Part shown: positions 8,296-16,969 of the stretch, in pieces
Position numbering within the stretch: position 1 is the first letter of the stretch
Layout of the letters: the number at the start of each line of letters is the position of its first letter
NCBI GenBank assembly: GCA_013388435.1
Contig: JACAFE010000024.1
Coordinates: forward strand, 1 to 52,658
Source of the DNA: Nitrospirota bacterium
GTDB taxonomy: Bacteria > Nitrospirota > Thermodesulfovibrionia > Thermodesulfovibrionales > SM23-35
Reading direction: 5' to 3'
Length of the DNA: 52,658 bases
Notes under the pieces: model-generated
Databases searched by the model: none
What the model was told of the DNA's origin: nothing
The model's input: only the letters and a program-made list of their open reading frames with translations
Translations under genes and position numbers: made by a program

Positions 8296-9585
8296 ATGGA
8301 GAAATTAGTTTATATACATACTTTCGGCTGTCAGATGAATGTTCATGATTCTGAAAAAATGCTCGGAGTTTTAGAAGGGAAGGGCTATAAAAAGACTGAC
8401 CATCCTTCGAAAGCTGATTTAATAATTTTCAATACCTGTAGTATAAGAAAAAAAGCAGAGCAAAAGTTTTATAGTGAACTTGGCAGAATAAAATTTTATA
8501 AAAAGAGACGTAAAGATTTAAAAATTATTGTAGCAGGATGTATAGCACAGCAAGAAGGAGAAAATATTTTTAAAAAAGCACCACATGTAGATTTTATTAT
8601 AGGACCTCAAAATATATATTCTCTTGCTTATTTAAAAAATGGGAAGCAAGTATTAATTGAAGATAACCCTGATATAGCATCAAGCGATTTGCCTGTGAAA
8701 CGTAATAATGATGTAAGCGCATGGGTAACTATAATGTATGGTTGTAATAATTATTGTAGTTATTGCGTTGTGCCTTATACAAGGGGCAAAGAAAGGTCTC
8801 GGCCTGCTGAAAATATATATAAAGAAATTGTAGAACTTGCTGAACAAGGGTACAGAGAAATAACACTTCTCGGGCAGAATGTGAATTCATATTACAGCGA
8901 TATTAATTTCACCCAGTTATTAAGAAAGATTAATCAAATTGAGGGAATTGAAAGAATTCGGTTTGTAACTTCTCATCCTAAGGATTTATCCGAAGATTTA
9001 ATATTTTCAATGCAGGAACTTGACAAAGTTTGCGAGCATATTCATTTGCCTTTACAATCAGGTTCTGATGAAATACTTCAAAGAATGAATAGAAAATATT
9101 CTTTTAAAGATTATATGGGAAAAGTGAATTTATTAAGAAAAGTAATACCGGATATATCTATTACATCTGATATTATAGCAGGTTTTCCGGGTGAAAATGA
9201 AAAAGATCATTTAGCTACTTTGAAAGCTCTCAAAGAGATAGAATTTGATGGTATATTTGCATTTAAATTTTCATCAAGACCAGGTACAAAAGCAGAGAAA
9301 ATGGATAATCAAATCTCAGAAGATATAAAATCTGAAAGACTTTCTGAAATACTTGTTTTACAGGATACAATTACTGAAAGAAAAAACAAGTCACTCGAAG
9401 GAACTGTTCAAGAAATTTTAATAGAAGGCTTTGATGAACATAATATAAATAAACTATCAGGAAGAACCCGCACTAATAAAATTGTTACTATAGATTCACA
9501 AAATTTTAAACAAGGCGACCTTATCAATGTTTTAATAACAAAGGGGAGAAAACATTCACTTGAAGGAAATCCTGTAAATAAATGA
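8296..9585 (+). CDS. miaB: tRNA-2-methylthio-N6-dimethylallyladenosine synthase MiaB
   Basis: A radical-SAM methylthiotransferase that adds a 2-methylthio group to i6A37 in tRNAs reading UNN codons. The 429-residue protein shows the N-terminal UPF0004 domain with cysteines in TFGCQMN, NTCSIR and AGCIAQ (auxiliary 4Fe-4S cluster). The radical-SAM CNNYCSYC motif is near residue 152, followed by the HLPLQSGSDEIL region, and the C-terminal TRAM domain ends the protein. All six cluster cysteines are present. The start at 8296 gives MEKLVYIHTFGCQMN, as in the family. It overlaps mtaB by 4 nt. Confidence 0.95.
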   Translation: MEKLVYIHTFGCQMNVHDSEKMLGVLEGKGYKKTDHPSKADLIIFNTCSIRKKAEQKFYSELGRIKFYKKRRKDLKIIVAGCIAQQEGENIFKKAPHVDFIIGPQNIYSLAYLKNGKQVLIEDNPDIASSDLPVKRNNDVSAWVTIMYGCNNYCSYCVVPYTRGKERSRPAENIYKEIVELAEQGYREITLLGQNVNSYYSDINFTQLLRKINQIEGIERIRFVTSHPKDLSEDLIFSMQELDKVCEHIHLPLQSGSDEILQRMNRKYSFKDYMGKVNLLRKVIPDISITSDIIAGFPGENEKDHLATLKALKEIEFDGIFAFKFSSRPGTKAEKMDNQISEDIKSERLSEILVLQDTITERKNKSLEGTVQEILIEGFDEHNINKLSGRTRTNKIVTIDSQNFKQGDLINVLITKGRKHSLEGNPVNK

Positions 9586-10820
9586 AAGTTTCAATTCTTA
9601 CGCTTGGTTGTAGAATGAATCAGGCTGAAAGTTCGTTTATAGAAGGTAATTTAATAAGAAACGGGGTAACAATAGTCGATTTAAAAGATAAACCTGATTA
9701 TTGCATTATAAATACATGTTCAGTTACGTCCAGAAGTGACTATCAATCAAGACAACTTATCAGAAAAGCCATAAAGTCAGCCTCAAAAGTTATAGTAACT
9801 GGTTGTTACACTCACTTTAATACTGACAATATATTAAATATAAATAAAAAAATAACAATCGTACATAATGCTAATAAAAACAATATTATCAATATAATAG
9901 ATAGCAATAATAAAACAAATTATTTAAGTTATTCTTCTAACTCACGACCATATATAATAATTCAGAATGGGTGCAATAATAAATGTTCATATTGTATCGT
10001 GAGGATTGTTCGTGGAAAATCAAGAAGTGTTCCTTTAGAAAAAATAATAGAACAAGTAAAAAATTACTCTGAAGCAGGCTATAATGAAGTTGTACTTACA
10101 GGGATACATATTGGTTCTTATGGGCAAGATTTTAATCCTAAAGTAAAGCTTTCATATTTAATTAAAAGTATCTTAAATAAAACCAATATTATGCGTATCA
10201 GATTAAGTTCTCTTGAAGTTACTGAAATAGATGATGAAATTATAGAAATAATGACTGACAATAGGATATGCAATCATTTACATATTCCATTACAGAGTGG
10301 AGATGATAATATTCTTAAACTTATGAATAGGAATTACAATAATAGAATTTTTTCTTCTATTATTGAAAAATTAATAAATAAGGTAAGTAACATAAATATC
10401 GGGACTGATATAATTATTGGATTTCCTGGCGAAACAAATAATGAATTTAATAATACAAAACGTGTTGTTTCCGATCTTCCTATAAATTATATGCATATAT
10501 TTCCTTTTTCTCCAAGGACAGGAACTCTTGCTTATAATTTAAAGAATCAAATAAGCAGTATAGAAAAGAAAAAAAGAAGTTTAGAATTACAATATATTAA
10601 TACAATAAAAAAAAGAAACTATTATGAAAAGCAAAACGGAAAAGAGCTAAAAATTATTATAGAGAAAAAAGTCAATGACGGAGTATATACAGGAACATCT
10701 GAAAATTTTTTAAAAATTCCAGTATTATCAAACAATTTGCCTTTGAAATCATGTATAAAGGTCAGGGTTATAAAAGACGAAAAAAATAAACTGTTTGGAA
10801 TCCCAATAAATAGGACATAA
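9582..10820 (+). CDS. mtaB: tRNA t6A37 methylthiotransferase MtaB
   Basis: Paralogue of MiaB that converts t6A37 to ms2t6A37 in tRNAs reading ANN codons. The 412-residue protein has TLGCRMNQAE at the N-terminus (the CRMNQAE form is typical of MtaB), NTCSVT, TGCY, a radical-SAM CNNKCSYC motif near 132 and HIPLQSGDDNIL near 230. It starts inside the miaB stop (ATGA overlap), so the two methylthiolation enzymes are translationally coupled. The middle region is Asn/Ile-rich, which fits the A+T bias of the host rather than decay. After its stop, the 765-bp A+T-rich stretch begins. Confidence 0.92.
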   Translation: MKVSILTLGCRMNQAESSFIEGNLIRNGVTIVDLKDKPDYCIINTCSVTSRSDYQSRQLIRKAIKSASKVIVTGCYTHFNTDNILNINKKITIVHNANKNNIINIIDSNNKTNYLSYSSNSRPYIIIQNGCNNKCSYCIVRIVRGKSRSVPLEKIIEQVKNYSEAGYNEVVLTGIHIGSYGQDFNPKVKLSYLIKSILNKTNIMRIRLSSLEVTEIDDEIIEIMTDNRICNHLHIPLQSGDDNILKLMNRNYNNRIFSSIIEKLINKVSNINIGTDIIIGFPGETNNEFNNTKRVVSDLPINYMHIFPFSPRTGTLAYNLKNQISSIEKKKRSLELQYINTIKKRNYYEKQNGKELKIIIEKKVNDGVYTGTSENFLKIPVLSNNLPLKSCIKVRVIKDEKNKLFGIPINRT

Positions 10821-11585
10821 CATATTATAATTACAATATTTTTATAATGCCCAAATCATAATCAAAATCGCTTGCCAATGCAATAATGATACTACTTATA
10901 TGCTTTTGAACATATTTAATAACAGGTTATTAACAATAATTGTTAATTTGAAATGTCTGATAAGATATATTATGTAAAATTATATTTCAAGATTTTATTT
11001 TTTGTTATAATCCTGTTAATAGCTTTTGAATAAAAGTTTTGTTAATATTTCAGAAAGTTTGAGTAATCTTATATATAATTCAATATGTTATTCTTTTTTT
11101 ATTTTATTAAATATATACATTTTTTTATTATGTATAAGAATTATATGAAGATATTTTATAAAGCATATGTTACAAATAAAATAAATACACTTTAAATTAT
11201 TATTATAACTATTTGAAAAAAAATGAAATACATAAATAGTTAAATTAGATGATTAAGTTTAACTTTAGGAAATTATTTTTTAATTGAAAAAAACTCTAAT
11301 TATTAAATTAGAATATCAATAAAAATTATGTAATAATTTGTAATAAAAGAAATTTAATTACTTTAAAAATATATATTTTAAGCCTGAATAGAACAATAAA
11401 TAACCCTTTTCTCTTTAAATAATCACATTTAATTAAAGTATTTCTTTCAAATTAAACTGTATCTTTTTATTTTATATTTAAGAATAAGCTTAAATTATAG
11501 TTATTATCTATGAATTAATTGATATTAATTGTTATTATCTATTTGTTTAAAATCATATAAATTATAAAAAATAATAAGAAAAAAC
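10821..11585. other. Very A+T-rich non-coding stretch
   Basis: These 765 bp separate mtaB from the DUF3343 gene and contain no open frame of note on either strand. Base composition is clearly more A+T-rich than the surrounding genes, with many short A and T runs and small palindromes such as ATTAACAATAATTGTTAAT at about 10929-10947. I see no tRNA, CRISPR, transposase or convincing terminator. It could be decayed sequence or an A+T-rich regulatory or protein-binding region upstream of the selenium-linked genes. Confidence 0.5.
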
Positions 11586-11846
11586 ATGAATACTTACGCA
11601 ATTATTACTTTTCATAATACTCATTTTGCTTTGAAAGCAAAAAAATATTTTGAAAAATATGGTTTAAAATCAGACACCATACCAGTACCGAGAGAATTTA
11701 GCTCAGAATGTGGGTTTTGTAGTAAAATTTTATGGAAAGATAAAAATATAGCTGAAGAAATAATGAAAAAAAACAAAATTATTTATGAAAGTATTTATCG
11801 CTGGGAAAGAGATGAAAAAAAAGAAAAAAAATTTAATTTTGTATAG
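11586..11846 (+). CDS. DUF3343 family putative Se/S carrier-like protein
   Basis: The 86-residue product begins YAIITFHNTHFALKAKKYFEK and has a central SSECGFC motif. This matches the DUF3343 layout: a ferredoxin-like small domain with a conserved Cys after a pair of serines. These proteins commonly neighbour yedF and other selenium-trait genes and are proposed to carry selenium or sulfur, though this is unproven. The first 77 residues are family-like and the Lys-rich tail is not. It lies 12 bp before yedF and likely starts the operon DUF3343-yedF-desulfurase. Its own ribosome-binding site is weak (AATAAGAAAAAAC). Confidence 0.8.
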   Translation: MNTYAIITFHNTHFALKAKKYFEKYGLKSDTIPVPREFSSECGFCSKILWKDKNIAEEIMKKNKIIYESIYRWERDEKKEKKFNFV

Positions 11847-11858
11847 AAGGAGGAGCAA

Positions 11859-12470
11859 ATGCCGATTGAAATAGATGCAAGAGGCCTACCCTGTCCACAA
11901 CCTGTTATAAAAACAAAAGAGGCATTGGAGAAAGCCAATGGAGAAGAATTAACAATTATTTTAAGCACATCTGAATCAAGGGACAATGTTCTAAGATTTT
12001 TAAAGAATTCAGGTATTGAAATTGATAAAATTGAAGAAAAAAATGGTGTTTTTTATATATTTACAAAAAAAACACATAAATTATCAAATAATGTTAAACA
12101 AGAAGATTATGTATGTTCTACGACTCAGATTACTTTTGGAACAACTATTTTTATAAATAAAGATCGAATTGGACATGGAAATGATGAATTGGGTAAAAAT
12201 CTTATAAAAGCTTTTATTTCAACCATAAAAGATTTGTCCGTACAACCCAGGACATTATGTTTTATGAATAGCGGAGTAAAACTTACGATTAATGGAGCAG
12301 AAACTGTTCCTCATCTTAAAAATTTAGAAGAAAAAGGCATCGAAATTCTTGTATGTGGTACATGCCTGAGCTTTTACAATATTAAGGATAAATTGGCAGT
12401 TGGTAAAATATCAAATATGTATGATATTTCTGAGGCAATGTTGAAATCCTCCAAAGTTATCACAATATAA
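11859..12470 (+). CDS. yedF: Selenium metabolism protein YedF
   Basis: A two-domain protein of 203 residues. The N-terminal TusA/SirA-like domain (about 1-70) carries the CPxP sulfur/selenium-carrier motif RGLPCPQP, with the reactive Cys at residue 12. The C-terminal domain (about 95-203) is DsrE-like, with the typical GHGNDELGKNLIKAF and VCGTCLSFYNI segments. This fusion is the YedF type that tracks the selenium-utilisation trait, so a role in selenium trafficking is likely, but the chemistry is not established. An AGGAGGAG site gives strong support to the ATG. Its stop overlaps the desulfurase start by 1 nt. Confidence 0.88.
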   Translation: MPIEIDARGLPCPQPVIKTKEALEKANGEELTIILSTSESRDNVLRFLKNSGIEIDKIEEKNGVFYIFTKKTHKLSNNVKQEDYVCSTTQITFGTTIFINKDRIGHGNDELGKNLIKAFISTIKDLSVQPRTLCFMNSGVKLTINGAETVPHLKNLEEKGIEILVCGTCLSFYNIKDKLAVGKISNMYDISEAMLKSSKVITI

Positions 12471-13627
12471 TGAGGAAAAAAATCATTTATTTTGATAATG
12501 CAGCCACATCAGGAATTAAGCCTCCTTCTGTAATTAAAGCTATATGTGATTGTTTAAAAAAAAATAATGCCAATCCAGGAAGATCAGGTCATATTCTTTC
12601 TGTTAAAGCCGCTGAAATAATCTATAATTGTCGTGAAAAAATAGGTGAATTATTTAAATTTGATAATACCGAAAATATAATTCTTACGAAGAACGCGACT
12701 GAATCACTTAATATTGTCATTAATGGTTTATTAAATAAAGGAGACGAAGTTATTACAACTTCAATGGAACATAATTCTGTATTGAGACCTCTAACTTATT
12801 TAAAGAAAAAAAAGAATATAAAAATAAAAATGGTCAGGGCAGACCTTAATGGTTTTATAAATCCAGCAGATATTTTAACTTCAATAACAGATAAAACAAA
12901 ACTCATAGTCATCACTGCTGCATCAAATGTTACAGGTACTAAGATGGATATAGAAAAAGTAAGAGAAATCGCCCATTCTAATGGCGTAAAGATTCTTGTA
13001 GATGCTGCACAGGGAGCAGGTACAATAAAAATTAACTTAAAAGAATCCCCATTTGATTTTCTTGCTATTACAGGGCATAAACACCTTTTCGGTCCTCAGG
13101 GAACAGGCGCTTTGATTATTAAAGATAGTGAAGAAATCGAACCTTTAATGTTCGGCGGCACAGGCAGTCAATCAGAAAAAATTATTCATCCTGATTTTCT
13201 ACCCGACAAATTTGAGTCTGGCACGCTTAATACGCCTGGGTTTGCAGGATTATCTGCAGGAATTGATTTTATAATTAAAAAAGGCATTGATAATGTAATC
13301 AATTATGAAAGACAATTAATTAAATACTTAACTGAAAAATTAATGGAAATCCACGAAATTAAAGTATATGCTCCTTTTGTTAATAGAGTTGCAACTTTAT
13401 CTTTTAATATAAATGGTGCACAACCATCAGATATAGCAGATTATCTGGACAAGAAACACAGTATCTGTGTACGTTCAGGTCTTCATTGTGCACCTGAAGC
13501 TCATAGAACCATAAATACTTTTCCATATGGAACTGTAAGGTTTTCATTGTCTTACTTCAACACTCAAAAGGAAATAGATATTTCTATTAATGCTTTAAAA
13601 TCGTTCATCATGAAGAATAAGAATTAA
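12470..13627 (+). CDS. Cysteine desulfurase / selenocysteine lyase-like aminotransferase V (EF2568 type)
   Basis: A PLP enzyme of 385 residues in the class-V aminotransferase group. The start IYFDNAATS is typical. The PLP-binding lysine is in ITGHKHLFGPQGTG at about residue 200, and the catalytic Cys is in VRSGLHCAPEAH at about 340. The closest subtype I recognise is the EF2568-like family, found in selenium-cofactor loci beside yedF. It probably mobilises S or Se from Cys or Sec and may hand it to YedF. It is co-translated with yedF and overlaps the convergent selB by 4 nt at the stop codons. Confidence 0.88.
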   Translation: MRKKIIYFDNAATSGIKPPSVIKAICDCLKKNNANPGRSGHILSVKAAEIIYNCREKIGELFKFDNTENIILTKNATESLNIVINGLLNKGDEVITTSMEHNSVLRPLTYLKKKKNIKIKMVRADLNGFINPADILTSITDKTKLIVITAASNVTGTKMDIEKVREIAHSNGVKILVDAAQGAGTIKINLKESPFDFLAITGHKHLFGPQGTGALIIKDSEEIEPLMFGGTGSQSEKIIHPDFLPDKFESGTLNTPGFAGLSAGIDFIIKKGIDNVINYERQLIKYLTEKLMEIHEIKVYAPFVNRVATLSFNINGAQPSDIADYLDKKHSICVRSGLHCAPEAHRTINTFPYGTVRFSLSYFNTQKEIDISINALKSFIMKNKN

Positions 13628-15498
13628 TTAATTAAATGCCTCGTATCTCCCACTCTTTTTGTAATTTTAATGGAATCAAAATATTCGAGAAAATGTATTG
13701 CGCACTTCCTATTTGTAGGAAAAATATCTTTGAATTCTTTAACTGTAATGAAATGTTTTTCTCTGAAAAAGTTTCTAAGATTTTCAAGACCTTTTTGATA
13801 AGAATCTGTTTTAACATAAATAGAATTGCTAATTTTTATTACAAGACCTTCCTTTTCCATTAATTTCAATAAATTTAGTATATACTTTTGTTCAATATTA
13901 AGAATCTTGCTCATTTCCTCAGTATTTGGGGGCTCAGTACCTGTTTTATCAAGTATTCTGAGTATTAATTCTTTATTGTTTTCGTCGCTCTTATTCAATA
14001 AAGGCTTAAAATTTGAAAGTCTGACAATATCTTTTTCAATGTTAATATTATTTATAGATGATAAAAGATTGTTGAATATTTTAACATCAACTTTTAAATA
14101 ATTCCTAAGTTCTTCTTTGGGAATTCCAGGTTTTATCGGATTATTTTTATGGTATTCCTTTAATTTTTTTGTGATCAAGTCTTGAAATATTTTAACTGCT
14201 TCTGAATGAAATATAATATCATCATACTGGTAAACTAATTTCTTAGACCTCAATTCATTCACAGATAAAAGTATATCGGGTATATCTGCATTTATCCATC
14301 CCTCTAATGAAGATAATTTTATACCGGTAATTGATGCTCTTTTTATTCTTAAGGCGATTTTTTCGGTTAAAGTGCCATTATCAAGAAAAGTTAATTCATT
14401 AATGCTTCTTCGATGACTAATTTTATATGATGAAGGGTCAAGTATTTCACCGCCACCTATTGTATCAACAGGTGAGACTCTTCTTATTATGAATCTATCG
14501 CCTGACATCGCAATTACTGGTTCATTAAGTCTAAATTGACAGTAACATGTCTCTCCGGGTTTTAATTCGTTCCTTCCATACAATATAATTCTTGCAGTTT
14601 TTTCTGAAGTCCCTATATGAAAATGCACAATATCTCTGCTTTTCAGATTTTTTACGTGAGACAGCAGTGTTACCTTCGCATCAATCTGATATGCTGGAGT
14701 AAATTTATCAATACTAACAACAGTATCTCCCCTTTTTAACAAATCCCTGTCAACCCCCTGAAGATTTATTGCTACTCTCTGTCCGGCATAAGCTTCGATA
14801 ACTCCTTGACCGTGGCAATGCAACCCTCTAATTTTAGTTCTTATTTTACATGGAAGAATATCAACTTCTTCTCCGGGACTTACTTTTCCGGAAAAGACAG
14901 TTCCAGTTACTACTGTGCCAAAACCTTTGAGAGTGAAAACTCTATCGATAGGCAATCTAAAAATTCCTTTTTTTGACTTTGGACTAACCTTTAAAGATTC
15001 TTGCTTGATTTTTTCCTTTAATAAGTCAATATTCTCCATTGTAACTGTAGAAACATTAATTATTTCTGAATTTTCAAGAAAGGAATTTTTTAGAAATTTT
15101 CTTACATCATCTCTTACAAGTTCAAGCCATTCTTTATCTACGAGATCGCATTTGGTAATAACAACAATCCCTGATTTTATTTTTAAAAGATTACATATAT
15201 TTAAATGTTCAACACTCTGGGGCATTACACCTTCATCAGCAGCTATGACAAAAAGGACAATATCTATACCGCCAGCACCTGCAAGCATATTTCGTACAAG
15301 ACGTTCATGTCCTGGTACATCAACTATTCCAACAGTTAAACCATCAGGATACTTTAGGTATGCAAACCCAAGATCTATAGTTATTCCGCGTTCCTTTTCC
15401 TCTTTTAGTCTATCGGGATCAATACCTGTTAATGCTTTGACCAGGGCGCTTTTTCCATGATCAATATGTCCTGCGGTTCCTAAAATTATATGATGCAT
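13624..15498 (-). CDS. selB: Selenocysteine-specific elongation factor SelB
   Basis: SelB replaces EF-Tu for Sec-tRNA and binds a SECIS hairpin in the mRNA. The 624-residue protein is full length (E. coli SelB is about 614). The GTPase motifs are all intact: [11 protein letters not shown] at 7-17, [15 protein letters not shown] and TKCD. Two beta-barrel domains (about 175-360) follow, and then a long C-terminal winged-helix region (about 370-624) that in E. coli binds the SECIS element. The start at 15498 is set by the conserved [16 protein letters not shown]-terminus. A longer frame runs back through the tRNA gene and is an artefact. No good Shine-Dalgarno site is visible in the 37-nt gap to the tRNA end. 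selA and selD are not in the window. Confidence 0.95.
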   Translation of the reverse strand: MHHIILGTAGHIDHGKSALVKALTGIDPDRLKEEKERGITIDLGFAYLKYPDGLTVGIVDVPGHERLVRNMLAGAGGIDIVLFVIAADEGVMPQSVEHLNICNLLKIKSGIVVITKCDLVDKEWLELVRDDVRKFLKNSFLENSEIINVSTVTMENIDLLKEKIKQESLKVSPKSKKGIFRLPIDRVFTLKGFGTVVTGTVFSGKVSPGEEVDILPCKIRTKIRGLHCHGQGVIEAYAGQRVAINLQGVDRDLLKRGDTVVSIDKFTPAYQIDAKVTLLSHVKNLKSRDIVHFHIGTSEKTARIILYGRNELKPGETCYCQFRLNEPVIAMSGDRFIIRRVSPVDTIGGGEILDPSSYKISHRRSINELTFLDNGTLTEKIALRIKRASITGIKLSSLEGWINADIPDILLSVNELRSKKLVYQYDDIIFHSEAVKIFQDLITKKLKEYHKNNPIKPGIPKEELRNYLKVDVKIFNNLLSSINNINIEKDIVRLSNFKPLLNKSDENNKELILRILDKTGTEPPNTEEMSKILNIEQKYILNLLKLMEKEGLVIKISNSIYVKTDSYQKGLENLRNFFREKHFITVKEFKDIFPTNRKCAIHFLEYFDSIKITKRVGDTRHLIN

Positions 15499-15535
15499 TT
15501 TTTTATGGAAATAAGAAGACGAAAAATGTATTCTA

Positions 15536-15631
15536 TGGAGAGGGGTAGTGGGAATCGAACCCACCATAGCTTCTTGTCCAGAGCATCCACTGGTTTTGCA
15601 GACCAGGCGGGGCCCAGCCCCGATACCCCTC
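15536..15631 (-). tRNA. tRNA-Sec-shaped tRNA with cysteine anticodon GCA and U73 (selC-like)
   Basis: On the minus strand the 96-nt gene (CCA encoded, 15536-15538) folds as follows. The acceptor stem has 8 pairs (GAGGGGTA with TACCCCTC), abutting a 5-bp T stem (GTGGG/CCCAC) with loop TTCGATT. This is the 8+5 geometry of bacterial tRNA-Sec rather than 7+5. The D arm is a G+C-rich hairpin of 5-6 bp (CGGGG/CCCCG). The anticodon stem CTGGT/ACCAG encloses loop CTGCAAA, so the anticodon is GCA. The variable region is 25 nt, far longer than in tRNA-Cys. The discriminator is U73, as in tRNA-Cys; tRNA-Sec normally has G73 and anticodon UCA. It lies 37 nt before selB on the same strand, so the two are probably co-transcribed. 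Cysteinylation by CysRS seems likely from these identity bases, but this is inference. Confidence 0.88.
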
Positions 15632-15850
15632 ATCTTTATTGTATTATTGATTATTATTATAAGTAAAATAGCTTTTTTCTATTGTATATTCTTTTAATAT
15701 AGATTGTTTTTTAATTTTCTGAGACTAATATCTGATCAGTTTATTATTTTTCTTTATTGCTCTTCTGTATTAAAGAATTCAGATTTATACAATTGACTAA
15801 GCAAAGATATTTTTGTTAACGTATTAAATCAATCTAACTCAGGAGATTTT

Positions 15851-16270
15851 ATGACAGATAAAAATGTTAGTACGCATAAAAATAGCAATAAGAAAAAAAT
15901 AAATTTATCCCCCAGACAACAGAAGATCCAGGAAATTAAGAAAAAACTTTTATCTCAACGAAAAGAATTACTTCTTGGAGCCTTAGAGGCATTAAATGAA
16001 CTTCCCGGACAAACTATTTTTCCTGATCTCGGCGATCAGGCAACTGCGGAAATTGATCGTAATTTCATGCTCAGACTTAAAGGCAGAGAGCAAAAACTTT
16101 TGAAGAAAATTGATGAAGCCATAGACAGGATTGAACAAGGAACTTTTGGAATTTGTGATAGATGTGGACAGGAAATAAATATTAAAAGACTTGAAGCAAG
16201 ACCTGTTACAACTATGTGTATAGAATGCAAAACTCTTCAGGAGGAAGAAGAAAAGCTAATGGAGACATAG
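15851..16270 (+). CDS. DksA/TraR C4-type zinc-finger protein
   Basis: The 139-residue product has a long helical hairpin followed by a C-terminal zinc finger with CDRCGQEI and CIEC (four Cys). This is the plan of DksA-like proteins that enter the RNA polymerase secondary channel and tune transcription, often with ppGpp. The N-terminal 20 residues are Lys/Asn/Ser-rich and not conserved. The coiled-coil tip reads FPDLGDQATAEIDRNF, consistent with a DksA/YocK-type protein, though the exact tip acidic pair of E. coli DksA is not clear. The start has an AGGAG site 5 nt upstream. It is a single-gene unit and lies divergent from the selB tRNA. Confidence 0.85.
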   Translation: MTDKNVSTHKNSNKKKINLSPRQQKIQEIKKKLLSQRKELLLGALEALNELPGQTIFPDLGDQATAEIDRNFMLRLKGREQKLLKKIDEAIDRIEQGTFGICDRCGQEINIKRLEARPVTTMCIECKTLQEEEEKLMET

Positions 16271-16411
16271 CCTATTTTGTCATATAATTAAATTCCTCTC
16301 CCATTTTAGTACTTTAATTTTTTGATTTAATCTCTTCTTTTTCTTGGTTCATCATCTGCTTTTATGGCTTAAAAGTTGATAAAATCTATCTTATATTTAG
16401 AATGATGTTTA

Positions 16412-16440
16412 TTGACAAATTTATAAATCTATGATAATTA
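16412..16440 (+). promoter_or_regulatory. Candidate sigma-70-type promoter for the gcvH operon
   Basis: TTGACA at 16412-16417 is followed after 17 bp by TAATTA at 16435-16440, about 140 bp before gcvH. The -35 box is perfect and the -10 box is fair. I see no glycine-riboswitch fold in the leader. The 312-bp gap (16271-16582) holds only this candidate and the CACAGAG-type repeat. Confidence 0.4.
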
Positions 16441-16521
16441 AATTGAGTTAATAACTGATTAGTAATGTCAGAAGTTTCAAAAAAAGTTGAGAGAAAATGA
16501 AACCATAACTGGCATAGAGTA

Positions 16522-16543
16522 TTTCTCTGTGTTCTCTGTGGTT
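16522..16543. repeat. CACAGAG-type dispersed repeat, copy 2
   Basis: This is the inverse of the copy at 845-866, with 21 of 22 matches. It lies in the leader between the candidate promoter and gcvH, so it would be transcribed as part of the 5' untranslated region. No pairing partner that would make a stable hairpin is evident. Confidence 0.6.
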
Positions 16544-16582
16544 GAATTTTGACAATATAAATTTATTAAAAAGGAGGAGAAG

Positions 16583-16969
16583 ATGACACCCGATGATCTT
16601 AAGTATCACAAGGAACATACCTGGGTAAAAGTTTCTGGTAGAAAAGTTACAATTGGAATAACCGATTATGCACAGGATGCATTAGGCGACATTGTTTATA
16701 TTGATCTTCCTGAAATAGATACTGACGTTGAAGCTAATACAGAAATAGGAGAAATTGAATCAACAAAAGCAACATCTTCACTTATCTCACCTGTAAGCGG
16801 AAAAGTCATCGAGGTTAATGAAGAACTTTCTGATACCCCTGAAATTATCAATGAAGATCCTTATGGTAAAGCATGGATAGCTGTTATCGAAATTAATGAT
16901 GAATCTGAACTTGATGATTTAATGGATGCATCAGAATATACAAAATATATTGAAGAAGAAATTAAATGA
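16583..16969 (+). CDS. gcvH: Glycine cleavage system H protein (lipoyl carrier)
   Basis: A 128-residue lipoyl-domain protein. The modified lysine is K62 in GEIESTKATSSL, the usual GcvH context, and the flanking DYAQDALGDIVYIDLPE segment is family-typical. It shuttles aminomethyl groups between GcvP, GcvT and the Lpd protein. The start is set by an AAGGAGGAGAAG site. It overlaps lpd by 4 nt. gcvT and gcvP are not in the window. Solo H proteins also serve as lipoate-synthesis scaffolds, so its role need not be glycine cleavage alone. Confidence 0.93.
   Translation: MTPDDLKYHKEHTWVKVSGRKVTIGITDYAQDALGDIVYIDLPEIDTDVEANTEIGEIESTKATSSLISPVSGKVIEVNEELSDTPEIINEDPYGKAWIAVIEINDESELDDLMDASEYTKYIEEEIK

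Noticed and set aside
15536-15631. Plain tRNA-Cys
   Set aside because: The anticodon and U73 fit, but the 8+5 stems and 25-nt variable region do not; a 7-bp acceptor would leave an unpaired base between acceptor and T stem.
15499-15633. N-terminal extension of SelB through the tRNA gene
   Set aside because: The extra 45 codons are the tRNA sequence; conserved SelB begins at 15498.
16506-16525. Sigma-54 promoter before gcvH (TGGCATAG)
   Set aside because: The -24 half is present but no GC occurs at -12.
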